DNA from: Rhodobacterales bacterium HKCCSP123 | Lineage (GTDB): Bacteria; Pseudomonadota; Alphaproteobacteria; Rhodobacterales; Rhodobacteraceae | Length of the DNA: 64,000 nucleotides | Assembly (NCBI GenBank): GCA_015689745.1 | Contig: WVSO01000003.1 | Location: 1-64,000, forward strand | Reading direction: 5' to 3' | Shown here: positions 35,470-44,693 of the stretch, in pieces | Layout: every line of letters starts with the position of its first letter | How positions within the stretch are numbered: the stretch's first letter is position 1 | Translations under genes and position numbers: made by a program | The notes under the pieces: model-generated | What the model was told of the DNA's origin: nothing | What the model saw: the letters and a program-made list of their open reading frames with translations, nothing else | The model's database searches: none

Positions 35470-36609
35470 TTACGCTTTCCGCGCTTCGACCACCGAGGTG
35501 ATGAAGGGGCGCGCGGTCCTTCGCGGGTGGATGTCGGCGAACCCGGCCGAGTCGAGATGGCGGGCGATTTCCTCGGCGCTGCGGGCGCGACCCGTCCCCA
35601 TGGCAAGGCAATAGAGGCCGAAATAGGCATCCCCCGCCCGTTCCGGCCGGACGCCGCCCGACATGGGTTCCGAGACGATGAGGCGTCCGCCCTGGGGCAG
35701 CGCGGCATGGGCCTTGGACAGAAGCATGCGCACGGTGTCGTCGGAATGGTCGTAGAGAACGCGGATCAGACTGATCGCGTCGGCGCCCTGCGGCAGGGCA
35801 TCGGTGCGGAAACTGCCGCCGGTGATGGTCGCGCGGTCGGACAGGCCGTTCTGCGCGAAGCGGTCCGTCGCGGGCGCGATGACCTGCGGCAGGTCGAAAA
35901 GATGCAGCTTGAGCCCCGGATAGGCCTGGCCGACGGCGGTCAGGAAGGCCCCGGTGCCGCCGCCGATATCCAGCAGCGTCCCGATTCCGCGCAGGTCGAG
36001 GGCGCGCAGCGCCTCCTCGGCGACAAGGGTCTGGCTTTCGGCCATCAGCTCGGAATAGGTCGCGGCCGTCTCAGGGTCGATCTGACCGGTCGCGCCGAAG
36101 ACGTAGGGCCAGAAGGCCGCCAGCTCGGTATCGGGGGTATCGCGGAAGAAGGCGACCGGGTCCGCCATGTCGCGGTAAAGAACGTCATGGTGCCGGATCA
36201 TCTGTGCCAGCCCCGGAATACCGGGCAGCGCCGCGCCAAGGCGGCCCAGCGCATAACGCCCGTCGCGGCCTCGCGTCATCAGGCCCAGCGCTGACGCAGC
36301 CTGGCACAGGACACGCATCCGGTCGGGGTTGATGCCGGTCAGCAGCGCGAGGGAGTCGACCCTGCGCGGCTGGTTGGACAAATGTTCGGCAAGGTCCAGC
36401 TCGACGAAGGCCATCATGACCTGGCTGTGCAGGAAGCCGGCCACCAGGTCGAACAGCGCCTCGCCATCCTTGCGCGCGACACGCGCCGCCAGCGGGGTGC
36501 GCGCCGCCCATTGCTGGAACCGGCGAGAGCGCAGGAGGCCCGTCTTCCAGGCGTAGATACGGTCGCGCAGGCGCGGCGCGTCGCTTTCGCCGTGGTCGGC
36601 GAGGGCCAC
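35470..36609 (-). CDS. crtF: Demethylspheroidene O-methyltransferase
   Basis: This 379-residue SAM-dependent carotenoid O-methyltransferase forms the methoxy group of spheroidene-type carotenoids. An N-terminal dimerisation/winged-helix region (about 50-125) is followed by a Rossmann domain with LLDIGGGTGAFL. LIRVLYDHSDD and LIVSEPMSGG near the active site are typical of CrtF. It follows crtE by 3 nt and precedes the bchC promoter, as in Rhodobacter. Confidence 0.95.
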   Translation of the reverse strand: MALADHGESDAPRLRDRIYAWKTGLLRSRRFQQWAARTPLAARVARKDGEALFDLVAGFLHSQVMMAFVELDLAEHLSNQPRRVDSLALLTGINPDRMRVLCQAASALGLMTRGRDGRYALGRLGAALPGIPGLAQMIRHHDVLYRDMADPVAFFRDTPDTELAAFWPYVFGATGQIDPETAATYSELMAESQTLVAEEALRALDLRGIGTLLDIGGGTGAFLTAVGQAYPGLKLHLFDLPQVIAPATDRFAQNGLSDRATITGGSFRTDALPQGADAISLIRVLYDHSDDTVRMLLSKAHAALPQGGRLIVSEPMSGGVRPERAGDAYFGLYCLAMGTGRARSAEEIARHLDSAGFADIHPRRTARPFITSVVEARKA

Positions 36610-36612
36610 GCG

Positions 36613-37482
36613 CTAGACCGCCTGGTGCGCCGGAAGGACCGGCGTCAGGCGTTCGGCGGTCTTGCGGACCATCTCGCAGAGCGCCGCTTCACCCGGACAG
36701 GAGGGGATCGAGGAGATGGCGCCCGACAGGATGTCCTCGAGTCGCCGGATCGCGCCGCGCACGCCCAGCTGGCTGACGGCGTTGGGGCGGCCGTTGATCT
36801 CGTCCTGGTGCGCGGGCTTGCCCAGTGTCACCTCGTCATAAAGCGCGTCGCGGAGGTCGTCTGCGACTTGGAACGCTTCGCCGATGCGCGCGCCCAGTTC
36901 TGTCCAGGCGTCGGGCTCTTCACCCGCGGCGGCGGCACCCATGCGCGTCGCGGCGGTGAACAGCGCGCCGGTCTTGGCGCGGTGATAGGCCGAAAGGTCG
37001 ATCTTCGCCTCGCTTTCCCAGCCTTGGCCGGCGCAGATGCCGCCCGGCATCCCCGTGGACTCGCCGAGGATGCGAATGAGCTGGATCGCGCGGGTCGGAT
37101 CGTCGGCGGCGGCGCGGGCCAGGACCTCGAAAGCCATGATGATGAGGGAATCCCCCGCCAGAAGCGCCAGCGGCTCGCCGTAGGCGCGGTGAACCGCGGG
37201 CTTGCCGCGACGTATGTCGGCATTGTCGAAGCAGGGCATGTCGTCATGCACCAGGCTTGCGCAGTGGATCAGCTCGATCGCGCTGGCCGCCGCATCGGCG
37301 ATCGCGGGGCGATCGTCGCCGCAGGCCATGGCCACCGACAGGCAGATCGTCGGGCGGATGCGCGCACCGCCGGGATTGACCGCGTACTCGAGCGCAGAGG
37401 CGAGCTTGGGCGGGGCCGCACCCGCCTGACCCTGCCGGATGGCGCTGGCGATGGCCGCTTCAATCCGGGGTTTCAAAGGCAT
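36613..37482 (-). CDS. crtE: Geranylgeranyl diphosphate synthase
   Basis: This 289-residue trans-prenyltransferase makes the C20 precursor for carotenoids and the bacteriochlorophyll tail. LVHDDMPCFDNADIRRG is the first aspartate-rich motif and FQVADDLRDALYD the second. The ATG at 37482 (MPLKPRIEAAIAS) gives the family length; the frame runs open upstream across the crtE-crtD control region without homology. It is the first gene of the crtE-crtF pair and is divergent from crtD. Confidence 0.96.
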   Translation of the reverse strand: MPLKPRIEAAIASAIRQGQAGAAPPKLASALEYAVNPGGARIRPTICLSVAMACGDDRPAIADAAASAIELIHCASLVHDDMPCFDNADIRRGKPAVHRAYGEPLALLAGDSLIIMAFEVLARAAADDPTRAIQLIRILGESTGMPGGICAGQGWESEAKIDLSAYHRAKTGALFTAATRMGAAAAGEEPDAWTELGARIGEAFQVADDLRDALYDEVTLGKPAHQDEINGRPNAVSQLGVRGAIRRLEDILSGAISSIPSCPGEAALCEMVRKTAERLTPVLPAHQAV

Positions 37483-37530
37483 GCGTGCCCCCTCTGTCCA
37501 AAAGAATCCGTGCAGACTGACACGGTTGCT

Positions 37531-37578
37531 GTAAACTAGGGTGGACAAATCATCTTGAGGTGTCAACATAATCTGACA
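37531..37578. promoter_or_regulatory. Two PpsR boxes between divergent crtE and crtD
   Basis: TGTAAACTAGGGTGGACA (37531-37548) and TGTCAACATAATCTGACA (37561-37578) are both exact TGT-N12-ACA sites, 12 bp apart, in the 114-bp gap between the crtE start (-) and the crtD start (+). They can control both directions. No convincing -10 element could be fixed for either side. Confidence 0.85.
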
Positions 37579-37596
37579 CTTCATTCGGAGATTGCC

Positions 37597-39162
37597 GTGA
37601 CAGACGCCCCCACCCGTGCGGTCGTGATCGGTGCCGGGGTTGGCGGCCTCTCGGCGGCGTTGCGGCTGGCCCATGCGGGGCTTGCGGTGACGGTGCTCGA
37701 CATGGCCGAGGGACCCGGCGGCAAGATGCGCACGCGCGACAGCGTGGCGGGCCCCGTGGATATCGGGCCGACCGTCATGACCCTGAAAGGCGTGTTCGAG
37801 ACGCTTTTTTCCGATGTCGGCGCGCGGCTTGCCGATAAAGTCACGCTGGTCCCCGACGAGGTTCTCGCCCGTCATTTCTGGCGGGATGGCTCCATGCTGG
37901 ACCTGTTCCACGATCCCGGCCGCAGTGCCGACGCCCTGCGCCTGTTCGGCGGCCCAAGGGCCGAGCAGGAATTCCGCCGCTTCTCCGAGCGCGCTAGGCG
38001 GCTTTACGAGGCGTTTGAAGGGCCGGTGATGCTTGCGCAAAGCCCAAGCTTCGCCGGTCTGACCGCGCATGTTCTGAGAAACCCCGCGCTGATCCCCGCG
38101 ATGGCACCGGGGCGCAGCCTTGCCGCGAGCCTTGCAGGCCAGTTCAGCGACCCGCGCCTGCGGCAGCTATTCGGGCGCTATGCGACCTATGTCGGCGGCT
38201 CGCCCTATCTCAGCCCCGCGGTTCTGGGCCTGATCTGGCAGTCCGAGGCGAGCGGCGTCTGGCGTGTCGAAGGCGGGATGCACAGGCTGGCGCAGGCGAT
38301 GCTGCGGCTGGCGCAGGACAAGGGCGCGACCTTCCGCTTCAACGCGCGCGCCGTCCGGATCGAGCAGCAGGACGGACAGGTCCGCGCCGTGCACCTGGAG
38401 GACGGCACCCGCATCCCCGCCGACCTGATCGTCTTCAACGGCGATCCCAAGGCGCTGGTCGATGGGCATCTGGGCCAGGGCCCCGCCGCCGCCGTGCCTC
38501 GCAGGGGGGTTGCGGCGCGCAGTCTCTCCGCCTTCGTCTGGGGCTTCGCCGCCACGCCCGCGGGGGTGGAGCTTGCGCATCACAACGTCTTCTTCTGCGA
38601 CGATCCCAGGCGCGAGTTCGGCGATCTCGCCGCCGGGCGGATGCCGGAGGACGGCACGCTTTACATCTGCGCGCAGGACCGCGGGGGCGAGACGCCCGTG
38701 GGTCCCGAGCGTTTCGAGATCATCCTGAACGGGCCGCCCGGGCACCCGTCGACGCCGGAGGACGCCTACCGATGCCGGACACGTACATTCGAAACACTGC
38801 GGAAGATGGGCCTCAGGTTCTCGCCGACGCCGGACGTCACGGCGCTGACCATGCCGGGGGATTTCGACCGCGCCTTTCCCGGCTCGGACGGTTCCCTCTA
38901 CGGGCTGTCCCCACATGGGATGATGGCGACCTTCCAGCGCCCGACGGCGCGGACGAAGCTCAGGGGGCTTTACCTGGCGGGGGGCGGGGCGCATCCGGGG
39001 GCGGGGATTCCCATGGCCTGCCTCTCAGGGAAGCACGCGGCCGCGGCGATCTTGAGCGACCTTGCTTCGACCTCGACGTTCCGCCGGACGGCTACGCCTG
39101 GTGGTATGTCGACGGGATCAGCGACGATGGCGAACGAGCCATCTCCATCATCGGCTTCATAG
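37597..39162 (+). CDS. crtD: Hydroxyneurosporene/methoxyneurosporene desaturase
   Basis: This 521-residue FAD-dependent carotenoid 3,4-desaturase of the CrtI family acts after CrtC in the spheroidene pathway. The FAD motif VVIGAGVGGLSAALRLAHAG is at residues about 8-27 and the C-terminal LYLAGGGAHPGAGIPMACLSGKHAA is the second FAD-binding segment. The GTG at 37597 is preceded by GGAG at 7 nt, deciding the start. The last third of the gene overlaps an open crtC frame; the real shared coding region is at least about 100 nt, where CrtD ends in an unstructured STFRRTATPGGMSTG tail. Confidence 0.95.
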   Translation: MTDAPTRAVVIGAGVGGLSAALRLAHAGLAVTVLDMAEGPGGKMRTRDSVAGPVDIGPTVMTLKGVFETLFSDVGARLADKVTLVPDEVLARHFWRDGSMLDLFHDPGRSADALRLFGGPRAEQEFRRFSERARRLYEAFEGPVMLAQSPSFAGLTAHVLRNPALIPAMAPGRSLAASLAGQFSDPRLRQLFGRYATYVGGSPYLSPAVLGLIWQSEASGVWRVEGGMHRLAQAMLRLAQDKGATFRFNARAVRIEQQDGQVRAVHLEDGTRIPADLIVFNGDPKALVDGHLGQGPAAAVPRRGVAARSLSAFVWGFAATPAGVELAHHNVFFCDDPRREFGDLAAGRMPEDGTLYICAQDRGGETPVGPERFEIILNGPPGHPSTPEDAYRCRTRTFETLRKMGLRFSPTPDVTALTMPGDFDRAFPGSDGSLYGLSPHGMMATFQRPTARTKLRGLYLAGGGAHPGAGIPMACLSGKHAAAAILSDLASTSTFRRTATPGGMSTGSATMANEPSPSSAS

Positions 39163-39989
39163 GGTCGGTCTTTTCGCCCTGGTACCGCTGGTCCGGGCGC
39201 TGGAACCCCGCCAACCATTGCTGCCTGAACGTCGTCACCTACGGGCGCGGCGGGCGCTGGACGATGACCGACCGAGGCGAGGCGGCGCTTGGCCTGTCGC
39301 GCGACCGGATCCAGATCGGCCCCTCGGCGATGGTCTGGGCGGGCGATCACCTGCGCATCGAGATCGAGGAGATGTCGACGCCCCACGCCCAGCGCGTCAC
39401 CGGGGAGGTGATCGTGCGGCCCGCGGCGCTGACGCAGGTGGAAATGGCCCTGACTCCGGACGGCGCGCATGTCTGGCGGCCCTTCGCGCCCAAGGCGGAT
39501 ATCGAGGTGCGCCTGAACCGGCCCGGCTGGAGCTGGACCGGCCACGGCTATTTCGACGCGAATTTCGGCACCCGCGCACTGGAGGCCGATTTCAGCTACT
39601 GGACCTGGGGCCGGTTCCCCTTGCGCGACGGCGCGGCCTGTTTCTACGACGCCCAGCGCCGCGACGGGACCGAGCTTGCCGCCGCGATCGGCTTTGCCGA
39701 GGACGGCACGCCCCGCGTGATCGAGATGCCGCCGAAAGCGCGGCTGAAGCGCCCCGGCTGGATGGTCCGGCGCGAGACGCGGGCGGATGCGGGTTACAGG
39801 CCGCGGCAGGTCAAGGCGATGCTCGACGCCCCCTTCTACAACCGCGCCGCGGTGCAGACCCGGATCAACGGCGAGGAGACCGTGGGCGTGTTCGAGGCGC
39901 TCGACCTCGACCGCTTCCGCGGGCCATGGCTGATGCCGATGCTCGCCGTGCGCGTCCCGCGCAGGCGGGGGTGGCCGGGGTGGTTGTAG
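38772..39989 (+). CDS. crtC: Hydroxyneurosporene synthase (carotenoid 1,2-hydratase), start uncertain
   Basis: CrtC adds water across the 1,2 double bond of acyclic carotenoids. The recognisable domain begins near 39057 (DLDVPPDGYAWWYVDGISDDG), continues through FIGSVFSPWYRWSGR and NHCCLNVVTYG, and ends at 39989, about 310 residues. In this frame the only ATG, GTG or TTG upstream of that domain is the ATG at 38772, which would add about 95 residues with no family resemblance, all inside crtD. Either that start is used, or translation begins at a non-standard codon (a CTG lies near 39015) by coupling to crtD. Gene identity is firm; the start is not. Confidence 0.85.
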   Translation: MPDTYIRNTAEDGPQVLADAGRHGADHAGGFRPRLSRLGRFPLRAVPTWDDGDLPAPDGADEAQGALPGGGRGASGGGDSHGLPLREARGRGDLERPCFDLDVPPDGYAWWYVDGISDDGERAISIIGFIGSVFSPWYRWSGRWNPANHCCLNVVTYGRGGRWTMTDRGEAALGLSRDRIQIGPSAMVWAGDHLRIEIEEMSTPHAQRVTGEVIVRPAALTQVEMALTPDGAHVWRPFAPKADIEVRLNRPGWSWTGHGYFDANFGTRALEADFSYWTWGRFPLRDGAACFYDAQRRDGTELAAAIGFAEDGTPRVIEMPPKARLKRPGWMVRRETRADAGYRPRQVKAMLDAPFYNRAAVQTRINGEETVGVFEALDLDRFRGPWLMPMLAVRVPRRRGWPGWL

Positions 39990-40014
39990 GGGTGCCGGGC
40001 TGAAGCCCGGCCTA
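39985..40014. repeat. REP-like palindrome after crtC, possible terminator
   Basis: GCCGGGC (39993-39999) and GCCCGGC (40004-40010) pair with a TGAA loop, and outer GTAG/CTAC bases extend the stem. The reverse complement contains GTAGGCCGGGCTTCAGCCCGGC, a word very common among proteobacterial REP elements. It lies at the junction between the PGC and hslV and may end crtC transcription. Confidence 0.6.
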
Positions 40015-40090
40015 CGGCGTTGCACAACCCTTGAGGTTGCGGGCAGGGGGGCGGCCCGCCATATAGGTCCGGACAAGCGCAGGAGACCCC

Positions 40091-40648
40091 ATGGCAGACA
40101 GCGATTTCCCCGGCTGGCACGGCACCACGATCATCGGCGTCCGCAAGGGCGGCGAGGTGGTCGTCGCGGGCGATGGGCAGGTGAGCCTTGGACAGACGGT
40201 CATCAAGGGCAGCGCCCGCAAGGTGCGCAGGCTCTCCCCCGGCGGCTATGACGTGGTGGCGGGCTTCGCGGGCTCCACCGCCGACGCCTTCACCCTGCTG
40301 GAACGGCTGGAAAAGAAGCTCGAGGCGACGCCGGGGCAGTTGCAGCGCGCGAGCGTGGAACTGGCGAAGGACTGGCGCACCGACAAGTACCTGCAGAAGC
40401 TCGAGGCGATGCTGATCGTCACCGACGGCCGGGAGCTCTACATCATCACCGGCGCGGGCGACGTGCTGGAACCCGAGCATGACGTCGCCGCCATCGGCTC
40501 GGGCGGGAATTACGCGCTTGCCGCCGCGCGGGCGATGATGGACAGCGACAAGGACGCCGAGACCGTGGCGCGGGACGCCATGGCGATTGCGGCCGACATC
40601 TGCGTCTACACCAACGGCAACCTGACGGTGGAAAAGATCGGCGGATGA
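40091..40648 (+). CDS. hslV: ATP-dependent protease peptidase subunit HslV
   Basis: This 185-residue proteasome-like threonine peptidase is the core of the HslUV (ClpYQ) protease. The short propeptide ends before Thr12 ([10 protein letters not shown]), and [14 protein letters not shown] is the conserved following strand. [28 protein letters not shown] is also typical. AGGAG lies before the ATG. Its stop overlaps the next gene in an ATGA. Confidence 0.98.
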   Translation: MADSDFPGWHGTTIIGVRKGGEVVVAGDGQVSLGQTVIKGSARKVRRLSPGGYDVVAGFAGSTADAFTLLERLEKKLEATPGQLQRASVELAKDWRTDKYLQKLEAMLIVTDGRELYIITGAGDVLEPEHDVAAIGSGGNYALAAARAMMDSDKDAETVARDAMAIAADICVYTNGNLTVEKIGG

Positions 40649-41724
40649 GCGGCATCACCCGCGACGACATCCGCGCCGCGGTCGGTGCGGGCATGCTGAC
40701 CGAAGCGCAGGCCGCCTCGCTGGTGGTGCTTGCCGAGCAGCGCGCGGGCGTACGGACGCACATGTCGGGCCTCGACGAGCCTTTCGAGCTGTTCAAGGGA
40801 TTCAACGAGATCTTCATCGTGGTGGGTCTGACGATCCTCTATCTCGGCTATGCCGGGATCACCGGGATGACGCTTCTGGGCACGACGCAGGGATATATCC
40901 TCGGGATGGTCTATGCGCTTGTTGGCCTTGGCGGGGTCATCCTGCTCGCGCGGTATTTCACGCTGACCCGGCGCATGGTCGCGCCCTCCATCGCACTGGC
41001 GATCATGTTCGGGCTCCTCGCCGCGCAGTTCGGCTTCGCCTTCGCGGCGATGATGGACTTGCGCACGCCGGGGACGCTGACCATGGCGGCGGGGTTCTCG
41101 GCGCTGTGTCTCACCGGCTATTACATGCTTTTCCGGGTCCCCTTCACGGTGGCGCTCATCGCCCTGTCGGTCTTCGTCACCTGCTTCGGCTTTGCCACGC
41201 TCGGCGGTTCTTTCCCGCGCGAGGCGCGTGACATCTTCCTGCTCAGCGCGGACGGCCCCTTTGCCGTGCTCACCATCGTCCTTGGCCTGATCGGCCTTGT
41301 CATCGCGCTTGGCTTCGACATGTCGGACCCGCATCGCGTGACACGCCGGGCCGCCTCGGGCTTCTGGCTGCACGTCATCGCCGCGCCCGCCATCGTGAAC
41401 ACCGTGGCGCTGACGCTGTTCGACGCGCGCAGCTTCGGCGCGCTGGTCACGCTGGTCGCCTTTCTCGCGCTCATGGCGCTTCTGGCCGTGGTGATCGACC
41501 GGCGGTCCTTCCTCGTGGCCGGCGTCGGCTATGTCGTGGCGCTGGCCATCACCGTCGTCGAGGGGCAGGCCTTCTTCGTGATCCTGACGCTTGGCGCCGG
41601 CCTTGTCCTGCTCGGCGCGCAATGGGAGGCGCTGCGCCGCCGCGTCATGCGCGCGCTTCCCGGTTTTCCGGGCAAGGACCGCTTGCCCCCCTATGACCTG
41701 ATCCAACAGGAGTCCGCATCGTGA
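40645..41724 (+). CDS. Uncharacterised multi-pass membrane protein between hslV and hslU
   Basis: I do not recognise a named family. The 359-residue product has a soluble N-terminal part (about residues 1-52, helical, starting [21 protein letters not shown]) and about ten hydrophobic helices (near 55-75, 83-103, 113-134, 145-163, 167-186, 205-223, 239-258, 264-284, 288-304 and 309-326). A short basic C-terminal tail follows ([16 protein letters not shown]). It overlaps hslV by 4 nt upstream and hslU by 4 nt downstream, so all three must be translated from one mRNA. That suggests a link with the HslUV protease or its heat-shock control, but the sequence gives no mechanism. Confidence 0.85.
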   Translation: MSGITRDDIRAAVGAGMLTEAQAASLVVLAEQRAGVRTHMSGLDEPFELFKGFNEIFIVVGLTILYLGYAGITGMTLLGTTQGYILGMVYALVGLGGVILLARYFTLTRRMVAPSIALAIMFGLLAAQFGFAFAAMMDLRTPGTLTMAAGFSALCLTGYYMLFRVPFTVALIALSVFVTCFGFATLGGSFPREARDIFLLSADGPFAVLTIVLGLIGLVIALGFDMSDPHRVTRRAASGFWLHVIAAPAIVNTVALTLFDARSFGALVTLVAFLALMALLAVVIDRRSFLVAGVGYVVALAITVVEGQAFFVILTLGAGLVLLGAQWEALRRRVMRALPGFPGKDRLPPYDLIQQESAS

Positions 41725-43031
41725 CCGACCTGACCCCCCGCGAGATTGTCTCGGAACTCGACCGGTTCATCATCGGCCAGCGCGACGCCAAGCGCGCCGT
41801 TGCCGTGGCGCTGCGCAACCGCTGGCGGCGCAAGCAGCTGGCGGACGACCTGCGCGAAGAGGTGTATCCGAAGAACATCCTGATGATCGGGCCGACCGGC
41901 GTCGGGAAGACCGAGATCTCGCGGCGCCTGGCGAAACTCGCCCGCGCGCCCTTCATCAAGGTTGAGGCCACGAAATACACCGAGGTGGGCTATGTCGGCC
42001 GCGACGTGGAGCAGATCATCCGTGATCTCGTCGATGCCGCGCAGGTCATGGTGCGCGAGCACATGCGCGAAGAGGTCAAGGCCCGCGCCCATGACGCCGC
42101 CGAAGAGCGCGTGATCGAGGCGCTGGCCGGCAAGGACGCGCGCGAGCAGACGCGCGAGATGTTCCGCAAGAAGCTGCGTTCGGGCGAGCTGGACGACACG
42201 ATGATCGAGCTGGAGGTCGCCGATACCTCGAACCCGATGCAGGCCTTCGAGATCCCGGGCCAGCCGCCGGGAATGGGCGGGGGGATGATGAACCTCGGCG
42301 ACATCTTCGGGAAAGCCTTTGGTCAGCGGCTGGTGAAAAAGCGCCTGAGCGTAGCGGCAAGCTACGACATCCTGATCGCGGAAGAGGCCGACAACCTGCT
42401 GGACGACGAGGCGGTGAAGAAAGCCGCGCTGGAGGCGGTCGAGCAGAACGGGATCGTCTTCATCGACGAGATCGACAAGGTCGCGGCCCGGCAGGACGTG
42501 CGCGGCGGGGACGTCAGCCGCGAAGGGGTGCAGCGCGACCTACTGCCGTTGATCGAGGGCACGACCGTGTCGACGAAGCTGGGGCCGGTGAAGACGGACC
42601 ATATCCTCTTTATCGCATCGGGCGCGTTTCACATCGCCAAGCCCTCGGACCTTTTGCCGGAGCTTCAGGGGCGCTTGCCGATCCGGGTGAACCTGCGCGC
42701 CCTGACCGAGGAGGATTTCGTCCGCATCCTGACCGAGACGGACAACGCGCTGACGCTGCAATATACCGCCCTCATGGCGACCGAGGAGGTGACCGTCAGC
42801 TTCACGCAAGACGGTATCGCCGCGCTGGCGAAGATCGCGGCCGACGTGAACCAGTCGGTCGAGAACATCGGCGCGCGGCGGCTTTACACGGTGATGGAGC
42901 GGGTCTTCGAGGAGTTGAGCTTCACCGCCCCCGACCGGTCGGGGGATACGGTGACCGTCGATGCGGATTTCGTCGAGAAGAACCTCGGCGAGTTGACGCG
43001 CAGCACCGATCTCAGCCGTTACGTTCTTTAA
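41721..43031 (+). CDS. hslU: HslU, ATPase subunit of the HslUV protease
   Basis: This 436-residue AAA+ unfoldase feeds proteins to Hsl[22 protein letters not shown] is the conserved N-terminus, GPTGVGKTE the Walker [10 protein letters not shown] the Walker B, and the protein ends in RYVL, the short tail that docks into HslV. The insertion (I) domain spans about residues 110-230. The start overlaps the upstream membrane-protein gene in an ATGA. Confidence 0.98.
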   Translation: MTDLTPREIVSELDRFIIGQRDAKRAVAVALRNRWRRKQLADDLREEVYPKNILMIGPTGVGKTEISRRLAKLARAPFIKVEATKYTEVGYVGRDVEQIIRDLVDAAQVMVREHMREEVKARAHDAAEERVIEALAGKDAREQTREMFRKKLRSGELDDTMIELEVADTSNPMQAFEIPGQPPGMGGGMMNLGDIFGKAFGQRLVKKRLSVAASYDILIAEEADNLLDDEAVKKAALEAVEQNGIVFIDEIDKVAARQDVRGGDVSREGVQRDLLPLIEGTTVSTKLGPVKTDHILFIASGAFHIAKPSDLLPELQGRLPIRVNLRALTEEDFVRILTETDNALTLQYTALMATEEVTVSFTQDGIAALAKIAADVNQSVENIGARRLYTVMERVFEELSFTAPDRSGDTVTVDADFVEKNLGELTRSTDLSRYVL

Positions 43032-43043
43032 GGGGGCAGGCCG

Positions 43044-43655
43044 CTACCGGCCCTTCCTGAGATAGACGTAATAGGCCCCGCCGCCGCCGTGGCGCAGATG
43101 CGCCTCGCGGATATCGAGGACAAGCGCCTCCAGCGGCGGCGCGTGAAGCCAGCCCGGAACCTGGTGACGCAAGACGCCACGCCGGACGGGGATCGGCCCG
43201 CCCTCGTCGCGGTCCTTGCCCTTGCCGGTTATCACCAGGACCAACCGTTTGCCCGACGCATGGGCATCGAGGACGAAGCGCAGCAAGGCAGGATGGGCCT
43301 GTGCCAGCGACATGCCGTGCAGGTCGATCCGCGCCTCGGGCGACAGCTTGCCGCGCAACATCTTGCGATGCATGCCGTGATCCATCCTGACCGGCGCCTG
43401 CGCCAGCCGGGCGGACAGGTCGCGGGCAGGCTGTGGCGGGTGGGCGGCCTCGGTCGCCCTTTCCCCGATGCGGAACGCGGGCAGACGGTCGCCGGCGGGG
43501 TCGGGAGCCTTGGGGTTCGCTACGGGCTTGTGGCCCGGAAGCTCGGGAAGGCCCGTGCGCAGGCGCGAGCGATCAAGCGGCGTGGCGCTTTGCGCGACCC
43601 GGTTCCACAGCGCCTTGTCCTCGGCGCTCAGCCCCTTCTTGCCACGGCGCGCCAC
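43044..43655 (-). CDS. Smr-domain protein
   Basis: This 203-residue protein has a basic, low-complexity N-terminal half and a C-terminal Smr (small MutS-related) domain at about residues 108-200: ARIDLHGMSLAQAH carries the LDLHG-type motif and VLVITGKGK the TGxG motif. Smr domains are nucleases or nucleic-acid binding modules; stand-alone bacterial versions are linked to ribosome rescue or DNA metabolism. The substrate here is unknown. It follows mltA by 3 nt and converges on hslU. Confidence 0.88.
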   Translation of the reverse strand: MARRGKKGLSAEDKALWNRVAQSATPLDRSRLRTGLPELPGHKPVANPKAPDPAGDRLPAFRIGERATEAAHPPQPARDLSARLAQAPVRMDHGMHRKMLRGKLSPEARIDLHGMSLAQAHPALLRFVLDAHASGKRLVLVITGKGKDRDEGGPIPVRRGVLRHQVPGWLHAPPLEALVLDIREAHLRHGGGGAYYVYLRKGR

Positions 43656-43658
43656 GGC

Positions 43659-44690
43659 TCAGGCGTCCGGTGCGCGCTGATGCGCCAGTTCGATGGGGAG
43701 CAGCACGACCATCCGGCCGGGATCGCGGATCGTGCCCGCAGCCTCGCCCGCCGCATCCCCGAAACCGAAGAAGATATCGGCGCGCTGCGCGCCCTGGATC
43801 GCCCCGCCGGTATCCTGCGCGATCATCAGGCGGCGCATGGGGCCCGCGCCGTCCTTCTCGATCCAGACCGGCGCACCCAGCGGCGTGTGCAGCGGATCGA
43901 CCGCGACCGTCCTGAGCGGGGTGATGGAGCGGTTCATCGCGCCCAGCGGGCCAAGGCCGGGATCGCCGATGTCGACTTCGCGGAAGAAGATGTAGGACGG
44001 GTTGTGATACAGAAGTTCATGTCCGGCGACGGGATTGCGGCGCACCCAGGCCCGGATGACCTGCGCCGAGACCTCGTGCGGCCGGTAGACACCACGGCGC
44101 ACCAGTTCCTCGCCGATGGAACGGTAGGGCTGCCCGTTCCGCCCGCCGTAGCCCACGCGGATGACCGACCCGTCGGTCAGCCGGATGCGCCCAGATCCCT
44201 GCACCTGGAGGAAGAACAGCTCGACCGGGTCATCGACCCAGGCGATCTCGAGGTCGCGCCCCTCGAGCAGGCGTCCCTCCTCGATCTCGCGGCGGCTGAC
44301 CCATTGCCCGTCGCGAGCCTCGGGGGGAACGCGGTAAAGCGGGTAGCGGAAACGGCTCGTCCGGGTGCGCGATCCATCGAGCTCGGGCTCGAAATAGCCG
44401 GTGAACAGCGCACTGGCCTCCCCCCCGATCAGGACAGGTCGAAAGAACAGCTCGAAGAAGGTGCGGGCGTCCGTCGCACGTTCGGCCAGGGCGCAAAGCG
44501 GCTGCCATTCCGGACCCTCGAGGTCGGCACAGGTGTTGCGAAAGACCGAAAGTGCCGCGGCATGGTCATCGGCGGCCCATCCATCGAGATCGGCGAAGGA
44601 CAAAAGCTCGACGGTCTGTTCAGCCATGGCAGGCCCGGTCGGTGTCAGGGCGGCGAGAACAACGCCGAAGATCGCACCACGCCCGCGCAT
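43659..44690 (-). CDS. mltA: Membrane-bound lytic murein transglycosylase A
   Basis: This 343-residue peptidoglycan lytic transglycosylase has an N-terminal signal peptide (about 1-23, cut near AMA) without a lipobox, a MltA domain containing LFTGYFEPELDGS and FFLQVQGSGRI, and a C-terminal 3D domain with AQDTGGAIQGAQRADIFFGFG, which holds the catalytic aspartate. It acts in the periplasm. It is 3 nt from the Tim44-domain gene, a conserved alphaproteobacterial arrangement. Confidence 0.93.
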   Translation of the reverse strand: MRGRGAIFGVVLAALTPTGPAMAEQTVELLSFADLDGWAADDHAAALSVFRNTCADLEGPEWQPLCALAERATDARTFFELFFRPVLIGGEASALFTGYFEPELDGSRTRTSRFRYPLYRVPPEARDGQWVSRREIEEGRLLEGRDLEIAWVDDPVELFFLQVQGSGRIRLTDGSVIRVGYGGRNGQPYRSIGEELVRRGVYRPHEVSAQVIRAWVRRNPVAGHELLYHNPSYIFFREVDIGDPGLGPLGAMNRSITPLRTVAVDPLHTPLGAPVWIEKDGAGPMRRLMIAQDTGGAIQGAQRADIFFGFGDAAGEAAGTIRDPGRMVVLLPIELAHQRAPDA

Positions 44691-44693
44691 GGC

